A DNA stretch of 64,000 nucleotides from Pseudovirgaria hyperparasitica (taxonomy: Eukaryota; Ascomycota; Dothideomycetes; Acrospermales; Acrospermaceae). Position numbers and translations under genes: made by a program. This document shows, piece after piece, positions 55,842-64,000 of this stretch. The stretch covers positions 1,396,999-1,460,998 of the forward strand of contig NW_022985554.1 of NCBI RefSeq assembly GCF_010093815.1, in the 5' to 3' direction. Each line of letters begins with the position of its first letter. The stretch's first letter is position 1. The notes under the pieces are model-generated. The model had not been told where the DNA came from, made no database searches, and worked only from the letters and a program-made list of their open reading frames with translations.

Positions 55842-56343
55842 TGCGGACTGGTGATTAAAACAAGCTGGATGCGATATGGTAATTATCAGATTAGACGGAC
55901 GATTGAGGAGAGCAAAGTTGACGACAGTTGATCTACAGCCACGGCCGCTGCATGTTTTTATGAATAAAATGATAGCCTGTTAACTTTACCCCAGATGTTC
56001 TCCACTCCGTCTGCGCATAAGTAGGTGACGTCCGAGGTTCTCTGATGTACTGGGGTCGAGAGCGGAAAGCTCCTCGGCTGACAGGGCGCCAAACGCTTCT
56101 AGCAATTTAGATCGTTTACACGTGACCATTAGCATCGCCATATCAAGTTACCCTTGCGAAAACATTTATTATCCGTCTGCCTAAGACCTGGTATCTAGAG
56201 CATGGTCATATGTATCGATTTTCAATGGTAACCAGAACAAGATCCCCGGAAGCTATTATCAGCTGTGAGACATATAGGTAGTGGCAGAGTAGCTAGACAA
56301 ATTGACTTGTACTCGTCTAAAAGACTTATTTTCCACAGAGCAC
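55842..56343. other. Intergenic region
   Basis: Promoter side of the nitronate monooxygenase and 3' flank of the taxilin gene. No gene is seen. Confidence 0.5.
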
Positions 56344-57950
56344 CTATTGCTTCACGCCATTAACCTGTTTCATTGGTTTCCCCAAGTGTCCATTTACCTT
56401 GCCGTTTCGAACAGCTTGCGATTGCATTTGAGGTGGAGGAGGTGGTGGCGGCCCATACGTCTTAGGTCTGGGCTCCACAGGCCCTTCTTCCTCGGTCTCA
56501 TCATCGTAGTCCTCACTGCCATACTCCTCGTCATCATCACCATCTTCATACTCACTTTCAGTACCTACGTCCTCGTCAATCTCTGCAATGCTCGCCTGGC
56601 CACGTCCTTGAGCCTGCATGCTGCGGCAAAGCTTCTCGAGTTGATCATGTCGTTTCTGAAGCCTTTGCATATCCTCTTGTCGATGGGTCCTGTCTTCTGC
56701 CATATCGAGGATACTGCGGCTAGCAGCCTCTTGCTTCCGTGTGAGGACCATGTTCTCTTTTTCCAGGCGCTTCGTCTTCTTCGACATTTCCTCCATTTCC
56801 TTTCGAAAGGTTAGGAATAGGTCATTTGAGTTGTTCAGGGTCTCTTCAACCTATAATGCATCAGCTTCGCATTGCTTGGCGTAGAGTTTTGAGGGACTGA
56901 CCTGTTTAAATTTTTCAACATAGATGTTGAGTTGATTACGTAACTCAGACTCTGTCTGCGAGAAAGTCGATACTTGCCTTGTGAGCTGATTGGACTTGTT
57001 TGATTCCATTTCTTGATCTTTCCGTTGTCGCTCAAACTTGGCTCTCAAGAACTCAACCTCCAAGTCTTTAGTACGAAGTAAAGATGCGAATTGGATCTCG
57101 CGCATCTCATACTGATCGATAAATGATCTGAACTTTTGCCGAAAACTACACGGCACGTTAGACTCAGAGGCCAGTGATATAGTCATGTCGGACCGTACAT
57201 TTCGTCAAGTTTCAGATCAGAAGCTGGCGGTTCTGGAGCTAATTTGGCTTTGACAACGTCGTCGACATCGCGAACCATGACCTCGAGTCGCTCATGAAGG
57301 TCCTCTCGGTAGGATGTCTCGCGAGACTTGATATGGTCGAGTTCCTCCTGAATATCAACAGTTAGCGGTACTTCATACCATTTGGTCTTGGACGCTTCAC
57401 CTTTAGCTTCTTGTTATCCTTCTGAAAATCTCTGGCTATCTTTTCTAACTTGTCTCTTGCAATAGTCGCCTTGTTCAGTTCTGTCCGTTGAGTGTCTTTG
57501 TCTTTCTGCAACTGATCTGACTTCTTTTTGGCCTTCACATTCTCGCGTTCCAACCTTTTCATATCGTGTAAAAGTTCTTGCCACCTTTTGTTAACAGTGT
57601 CTAGCTTCAACATCGGCGTTTCGAGCTTAGATAGGAGGTGTGATAGGTCCCGGGTGGCTTTTTTAACTTCTCGTTCTGTAGATGTATGTAAGCATTGCAA
57701 ACAGGCCTGACCAGTTATCTATCGATTTACCAATCTCTGCCTCTTGCTCCTTGTCACCAGCGGCATCTTGCTCTAATTGTGCAAGTCTAGCTACGACCTG
57801 CCGTTCGGCATCATTTGGATCGACAGGCTTCTTGCCTTTTGCCTTCTTTGCTGGAATAGGCGCCGGTGCCCTCGGCTGCTGTGCGGTCGCCATCTCGGGA
57901 TCGTGAGTGACTCGCTCGTTCGGAATTGAAGTAGTATGACTACCATCCAT
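56344..57950 (-). CDS. Taxilin family coiled-coil protein
   Basis: Animal taxilins bind syntaxins and act in vesicle traffic; the fungal role is poorly studied. Five exons (57950-57731, 57675-57401, 57347-57199, 57145-56902, 56850-56344) give 464 residues. If ATG 57893 is used instead, 445 remain. Lys/Glu-rich coiled coil dominates from residue 60 to about 360. Taxilin blocks are visible: LETPMLKLDTVNKRWQELLH, then EEXXXRQKFRSFIDQYEMRE-like IFRQKFRSFIDQYEMREIQF, LNIYVEKFKQVEETLNNSND and KKTKRLEKENMVLTRKQEAA. The C-terminal tail is acidic (Asp/Glu runs) and then Pro-rich, which is an extension beyond the coiled coil. The N-terminal KKAKGKKPVDPND is basic. The gene is divergent from CYM1. Confidence 0.9.
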
Positions 57951-58725
57951 GGGGAGACCAGTCCAAGATCGAAGTCTGGGGTTGTTGAGACTGTTGACGC
58001 CGAACGAGGTAATGCGACGGTATGATGGGAAAGGTTCTTTAGTGCCACGGATACTGAAAGGTCCGTAGGTCGAAAGAGTGCCCAATTTCTCCGTATGATC
58101 TTGCACGGTATATACTAAGCTCGACAATGTATGGTTCGCATGCAGTCGTCGCTATGGCCACAGATGACCGAAATTGCCGATGTATCACGCGGGTTCATAA
58201 GCTTTGCAGTGTTCTCAAGTAGACTAGAGCCACTCGTGTTTGCTACGAATATAGACCTCTGTGGTGTAAAATTGCTGAACAGTAATGAATGTTGACGTGA
58301 GGACCTCTAAGCTAATTCGTAGGAGTAGAAAGCTGGGTTGGTTAAACCACGGGCTCGTTACGGAAGTCGGGTTCCAGGTGCGAAGAAGGAAGAGGAGACT
58401 AGCGTCTAGAACGATGAGGCTGGATATATGAGACAGCTGCGAATACAATGCGATGACTAGAAGGTTGGATCGAGTAACAAAAAGTCTTGAACTCGAAGTA
58501 AACGCTCCTCAGATAATATCGTGGTAGATTTGGTACATAGAGGCGAATGGCCTTGATGCAATGAATGTCATTTGCCTGTAACACTAGTTGCTAGGCCCAA
58601 AGAAGCTGATGCAGGACGCCCATCAACACCTTAGTCTTTTATATTACATTCCACACTCCACACTTCTACTCGCGCGCATCACCAAAATTTACGGGATCAC
58701 TCGCAGCCGCGACGTCTGACAGGTC
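57951..58725. promoter_or_regulatory. Divergent promoter region, taxilin / CYM1
   Basis: About 775 bases between starts on opposite strands. No exon is seen; short minus-strand frames here read as 5' leader or noise. Confidence 0.4.
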
Positions 58726-61700
58726 ATGCGTAGAGCTTCAACAGTGTCTAAATGGTCGTCGCGACTACATGACGCATCGCTCGGCCGACATAGTCTGAAG
58801 AATCACAATCACAGAAGTTTTGCCTCCGTCGCGGATCTTGAAGCACTCCCTAGGGTGGGACAGCAGCTCCACGGCTTCACTTTGAAGCGCCTCAAACAAG
58901 TTCCCGAACTTGAAATCACTGCCTTGCATCTGCAACATGAGAAGACAGGCGCCGAATACCTCCACATTGCGCGAGACGATTCCAACAATGTCTTCTCGAT
59001 CGGCTTCAAGACAAATCCGCCTGATGCAACCGGTGTGCCGCATATCCTAGAGCACACCACGCTATGTGGTAGTAAGAGGCATGCAACCTTGCGTAGCTTT
59101 TGGAAGAGAGACGCTGACTCTTGCCATACAGATATCCCGTTCGCGACCCCTTCTTTAAGATGTTGCGTCGATCACTGTCGAACTTCATGAACGCTTTCAC
59201 CTCCTCCGACCATACGTCTTATCCTTTCGCTACGACAAATGCGCAAGACTTCAGAAACCTAATGTCTGTTTACATGGACGCCACACTACATCCTTTGCTA
59301 AAATCCAGCGATTTCACTCAGGAAGGTTGGAGAATAGGTCCGGCGAATCCATTGGCAGACACGAATGAGACTGATACTGCAAGCAATGACTTAGTCTTTA
59401 AGGGTGTAGTCTACAATGAGATGAAGGGGCAGATGTCGGATGCGAGCTATCTATACTATATCAGATTTCAAGACCACATGTTTCCTGCCATCAACAACTC
59501 CGGTGGCGATCCTCAGCATATAACCAGCCTTACATGGGAGCAGCTAAAGCAGTTTCACGCCGATCACTACCACCCGAGTAACGCGAAGATCTTCACTTAT
59601 GGAAATATGCCTCTAGTAGAGCATTTGAAAGAAATCAATGAGCGCTTGAGCCCATTTGATCGGATAGCTGTTGACAACGATGTCAAGTCACCCATCAGCC
59701 TAGAGGCTGGGCCACTGTACATCACTGTGAAAGGACCAACAGATCCATTAACACCTCCGGACATGCAGAACAAGACCTCCATCTCGTGGATTATGGGAGA
59801 CTCGACGAACATAGTCGAGTCATTCTCACTAGGCGTTCTCTCGTCTCTACTCCTGGATGGTTACGGGTCACCTCTTTACCGCGGACTGATCGAGACTGGT
59901 CTTGGCACTGACTGGAGCCCGAATACCGGGTTTGATAATGCTGGTAAAACTGGGGTCTTCTCAGTTGGCCTCAACGGGGTCAAAGAAGACGACATAGCCA
60001 AGGTCAAAGAAGCAATATTCGCCACATTGGAAGATGTCCGAGAGAAAGGCTTCGATGAGATCAAAGTGAATGGTATTCTACATCAGTTGGAACTCGGCCT
60101 CAAGCACAAGACGGCGAACTTCGGGATGGGTGTTATGCAAAGGCTCAACACCGGGTGGTTCAATGGAGTCGACCCTCTTGCAAGTCTAGCATGGAACGAT
60201 ACTGTTGCAGCTTTCAAGACAGAATATGCGAAAGGAGGGTATCTGGAAGGACTTGTCGACAAATACTTGTTGAACGACAGGACCCTGACATTCACGATGG
60301 AGCCTTCCGAAGTCTATGGAACCGAGCTGGCGCAAGAAGAACATGATAGATTGGCGTCAAAGATATTAGAGACAACGAAGAGCTTCAGCAGCGAGGAAGA
60401 TGCTCACAGATATCTCAAGGAGCGCGAGATTGAACTTCTTGAAGTTCAAGAGAAAGCAAGAGGAGAAGACTTGAGCAGTCTTCCCACTGTTCATGTGAAA
60501 GATATTCCAAGAGCGAAGGAGCAGAAGACTATAAGAGAGTCTACAGTGGACGGTATAAAAGTTCAATGGCGAGAAGCAGATACCAATGGCCTCACATACT
60601 TTCGCGGCGTTAACACTTTTGATGGACTATCGGACAGTCTACGAGAGTTGATGCCGCTGTTTAGCGACTCCATTATGAGACTGGGCACCAAGGATAAATC
60701 CATGGAGCAGTTGGAAGAACTCATCAAGCTGAATACTGGCGGCATAAGTATTGCATATCATTCTGCGACGTCACCTAATGACACTCAGACCGTTCAAGAG
60801 GGTTTGGCGTTTTCTGGTTATGCGTTGGACCAGAACGTGCCCCACATCTACGACCTTCTCAGGAAGATCATCATAGAGACAGATTTCGATAGTGTCGAGG
60901 CCGAAAGAAAGATTCGACAGTTGCTTCAAGCGTCCGCCAGTGGAGCGATCAATTCTGTAGCGGAGGCAGGGCACAGCTATGCGAAGAGGTTCACAGAGGC
61001 TGGCTTGACTCCAGGCGGAAAGTTCGCTGAGCAGACAGGTGGTCTGACACAGGTCCAACTGACGGCCAGCCTAGCTTCGAGATTAGGATCCGAGTCCTTT
61101 GGCGATATCATTCGCAAGCTCAAGGCGATCCAGTCATTTGCAATCACTAACACAAGCTCCCTACGCGTCGCTCTTACGTGCGGAAAAGAGAGCTCGACCA
61201 ACAATGAAGCAGCATTGCAACACTTTCTCTCTTCGCTCCCACGCACAAGACAAAGTCTTGAGTCTACCCGCGCTCAACAGAGCTTTCCGCGCAACACCAA
61301 ATCGTTTTTCCCTCTTCCATACCAAGTATATTACTCGGCCCTCGCCGTGCCCACTGTCCCGTATGACCATGTATCAGGCGCTTCTCTTGCCGTCCTTTCG
61401 CAGCTCCTAACGCACAAACATTTGCACCATGAAATTCGGGAGAAAGGCGGAGCTTATGGAGGGGGAGCCTATGCTTCTGCTCTCAACGGCGTATTCGGAT
61501 ATTACAGCTACCGAGATCCCAATCCTCAAAACACGGTGAAGATCATGGGTGAAGCAGGTGCATGGGCTCGTGATCAGGAGTGGACGGGTAGTGATCTGGA
61601 AGAGGCGAAGCTCAGCGTCTTCCAAAGCGTTGATGCACCGAGGAGCGTGAGCGATGAGGGCATGTCACAATTCTTGTCTGGTGTGGACCAAGACATGCAG

Positions 61701-61922
61701 CAACGAAGGAGAGAACAGCTCTTGGACGTCAGTAAGCGAGACGTCCAGGAAGCGGCCGAAGAGTTCTTGGTGAAGAGAATGGGGCGTGAAAGCAACTTAA
61801 CAGTGTTGGGAGAGAAGAAGCCGTGGGTCAAAGCCGGAGAAGGGTGGGAGGTCCGGGATCTGAAGATGGTAGAGAAGGTCGAGATGGCTGTCGAGCAGAT
61901 GGAAACTTCGGCGTCTGCGTAG
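58726..61922 (+). CDS. CYM1: Mitochondrial presequence protease Cym1/PreP (M16C)
   Basis: Zinc metalloprotease of the matrix or intermembrane space that degrades cleaved presequences and other short peptides. Two exons (58726-59078, 59132-61922) give 1,047 residues. The first 35 residues are Arg/Ser-rich without acids until about residue 16 ([15 protein letters not shown]), a matrix presequence. The inverted zinc motif HILEH is at 106-110 and the distal ligand Glu lies in [10 protein letters not shown] at about 214. The [20 protein letters not shown] block spans the intron. The C-terminal M16C-associated half includes [20 protein letters not shown], matching the R/Y pair that contacts substrate. 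The intron has a GC donor (59079), which alone preserves the conserved spacing. Length is standard for the family. Confidence 0.96.
59079..59131 (+). other. Probable GC-AG intron in CYM1
   Basis: A 53-base intron starts GCATGC after AAGAG and ends CATACAG. It is the only pair of sites that joins the first and second exon in frame and restores [13 protein letters not shown] with family spacing. The nearby GTAAGA at 59072 would shift the frame with the only usable acceptor. Confidence 0.75.
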
Positions 61923-63489
61923 TTGTTCAGGCCTTGATCGACTTGTATATATGTAAAATTATGGCCTGTTGATGGACGCCGAAGGTATGTAACAACATGT
62001 CCCAGTATATTAAGGCCCGAGGGGGCTCTTTCATCGCTCAGCAGACTGGTCTTGGTGGGGGACTTGGACAGGGACAAGAGGATTCCATTGATGGCCACAC
62101 TAGCGATTCGGCACGCCCAGGTTTGTTGATTTCACTTTTCATTCTACGGTGTCGTGGTGTTCTGCCAGAGCGACAGCGCGAGCTATGTACCTTGTGGTGC
62201 GAGCTGTGTTGTGTTGGCGCGAGCTCGATGGCGCGTAAAAGGTTAATTGTGCATCCCGTTCACCTGCCAAGCCGTCAACAGACGCTAGCGCGAATATCCC
62301 GGTACCTTTCCTATATCTTTCCTCGCTTCTACTCCTGCTTCTCCTCTTCTTCTTCTCTTTCCTCACCCGTGCATCGCGCTTCAGAACAGTATCTGCCAGG
62401 CGGTCCTTTCATGACCGCCTGAGCACCCAGCTACCTTCACCGGTCGCTGGAAATCCAATGCGCAAGATCAATTAGTCAACGCGTTTGCTTCTGAACCGCC
62501 TCGGGCAGCCGAGTCGCTGGTTCAGCAGCGTACGCGAAGGTCAAAACTCCGGGCCTCAGAACTGCTCGCTCACTAGTTGAAGGGCTGCAGACTAAAGTCA
62601 AGGGGACATTCAAAACTAATCTATTATGTTTCCATCTTTCCATCTTTTCATGTGCGTATGTGCATGCTAGCTCGCCTGTGTTGGACCAGTGAGTGTCGAA
62701 CAACGGTGTATATCTGTTAGGTGTTTCGCCGCTATGTCATTTTCATCTAAGTCACATTACTACTCAGGCGCTCGGGCTGGGCATTGTTTTTCGTCTCTAT
62801 CAAGCTCGCCTCGATGCATCTGCGTGCGAAGCGTCAAACTCTCATCAGCTGCAGACGCGCAGACGTGCACTCAAGCGGACACACGATGTCCTTGCGAGAC
62901 GTCAAATTTGTGAGTTACTGGCGCGTACGTCCCATTGGCTCGGCGAAGGGAGATAGACGATGAGGCACGGAAAAGACAAGGGAGACCCATGCATGTATGT
63001 GATGAACGATGATGTGCATGAGGCTCGTCTTGGACCTAGCTCCTTTGTATCCGGCCGGAAAACCGAAACACACAGTCCTACACATGATACGAAGCCGTTC
63101 TGGTGAGGCTCCGTTTGTGAACGACAACAGCAAATGGCGCCACTCTCAATCTCGCGTAGCTGCTGCGCCTGTCCAAATACAACACTCCCTTGAACTCAAA
63201 CTTCATATATGCATGTTCATGATATCCATATCTTTTTGTTCCCTGGCCGGGCACTGACGGCAATCAAGAAAATGAAATCCGTCCCGTTGCCGCCGATCGG
63301 GTATTGAGTCTACAGCTCACTTATTCAGTCGCCGTCCATTCTTGTGATGGTCTCATAATGGGTCCCATAATGAAGAGCTTGGCCATGTTGAAGTGAACGA
63401 TTAATGGGCGCCTTCCACTTCAAAATCTCGCACATTCCCTCTCCTCTACCAAGTCTAGGGTCTTCATCTTAGCTCTTCCAGCGCAACGG
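61923..63489. other. Long gene-free stretch
   Basis: About 1.57 kb between CYM1 and the GT2 gene. The first part is CYM1 3' flank, the last part the promoter of the GT2 gene. Open frames inside are short and do not resemble known proteins. No RNA gene or repeat was recognised. Confidence 0.45.
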
Positions 63490-64000
63490 ATGTCTCATCG
63501 ACTCATGATGGTCAACGAACGGGTCAAGAGACTTGCGTGGTCATTCGTTTCTCCAACTGCCTTTTTGAGCTTACTTTCACTACTTGCTTACTTTTCATTT
63601 CGTCTTCGTTGTCTGATCAAAGTACAGCAGATAGCAGGTGGCAATCTGTCTGGTTCGTGGTTCTACTTGGCTCTTGAGGCCCTCACACTCAGTACGTATT
63701 GCTTCATGTGCCAGTTCGTGGCCTCTCCAGTTCACCTATGCTGATGACCATCTAGTTCCAAAAGGCCTGCCTTACGTCCTTCGAATCTTAGCTGTCCGAC
63801 CGCCTGTGCGCTTCAAGAAACGACTGATTTCTGGTGAAGTAAGGGTCATCAAAGACTAAATTTTCCCAACTCAACCTGACTAATGCGTCTCAGGCTCCCA
63901 CGGTCGACGTTCTCATCACGTGCTGCAACGAAGACATTGAGGTAATCATTAACACAGTTCGAGCGGCCTGCGTCTTGGACTATCCTCAAGACCGTTATCG
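63490..64000 (+). CDS. GT2 polysaccharide synthase (cellulose synthase-like / Cps1 type), partial at window end
   Basis: N-terminal part of a processive membrane glycosyltransferase. Exons visible: 63490-63691, 63756-63838 and 63894 to the window edge; both introns are GT-AG and the frame is kept. The N-terminus has one clear hydrophobic helix (FVSPTAFLSLLSLLAYFSF) and a second (SGSWFYLALEALTLS). The catalytic domain begins APTVDVLITCCNEDIEVIIN and continues TVRAACVLDYPQDRYR, the GT2 start with the UDP-contacting CNED segment. The D-D-D-QxxRW residues would lie beyond the window. A chitin synthase is less likely given the short N-terminus. The product polymer cannot be assigned. Confidence 0.8.

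Noticed and set aside
59071-59076. GTAAGA at this site as the CYM1 donor
   Set aside because: With the only usable acceptor it shifts the frame and destroys the conserved YPVRDPF block.
61997-62422. Plus-strand frame downstream of CYM1
   Set aside because: Short, drifts into low complexity, and has no homologous character; most likely 3' flank.

Overview
The window is nuclear DNA of a filamentous ascomycete (Pezizomycotina). The reasons are genes split by short introns of about 45-130 bases with GT-AG ends, several protein families typical of such fungi (Zn2Cys6 factor, DUF3074, CSC1/DUF221, SAM-HMG box protein, fungal STK19 and MPC1), and an AT-rich island with the TpA-rich texture left by repeat-induced point mutation (RIP). 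A dothideomycete is my guess; no marker here settles the class. There is no prokaryotic, CRISPR or viral gene content.

Layout. 1-1,021: gene-free leader. 1,022-3,189 (+): eight-exon amino acid permease. 3,190-5,817: short repeats, a tRNA-like element with intact A and B boxes but a poor acceptor stem, and an AT-rich RIP-like island. 5,818-7,746 (-): DHA2-type MFS exporter. 9,201-10,645 (-): branched-chain aminotransferase, divergent from 11,075-11,732 (+) Erv2-type thiol oxidase. 12,459-13,430 (+): DUF3074 protein. 15,881-16,459 (+): small single-pass membrane protein. 17,330-19,412 (+): WD40-cyclophilin (PPWD1 type). 19,685-22,195 (-): WRN-like 3'-5' exonuclease. 22,879-25,008 (-): Mdm31/Mdm32 mitochondrial protein. 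25,661-28,243 (-): Zn2Cys6 factor. 29,891-30,512 (+): small two-TM protein preceded by a satellite that contains an assembly gap. 31,016-32,814 (-): LYAR zinc-finger protein. 35,206-about 37,018 (-): SAM plus HMG-box protein. 39,673-40,211 (-): LSM5. 40,736-43,810 (-): F-box protein. 44,189-46,895 (-): CSC1-like channel, divergent from 47,320-48,911 (+) Pch2. 49,140-50,351 (-): STK19, divergent from 50,646-51,351 (+) MPC1. 52,882-54,584 (-): DNA polymerase delta small subunit. 54,792-55,841 (-): nitronate monooxygenase. 56,344-57,950 (-): taxilin, divergent from 58,726-61,922 (+) Cym1. 63,490-end (+): start of a GT2 polysaccharide synthase.

Most genes are housekeeping and do not form one pathway. 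Three (MDM31, MPC1, CYM1) act in mitochondria, and four touch DNA or RNA maintenance (POL31, the exonuclease, STK19, PCH2). The left end, with permease, exporter and aminotransferase around a repeat-rich island, is the only part with an accessory look. Exon boundaries were derived by hand from reading frame and splice signals. For most multi-exon genes the joined length is a whole number of codons, which supports the models. The least certain 5' ends are those of the exonuclease, the SAM-HMG gene and taxilin.
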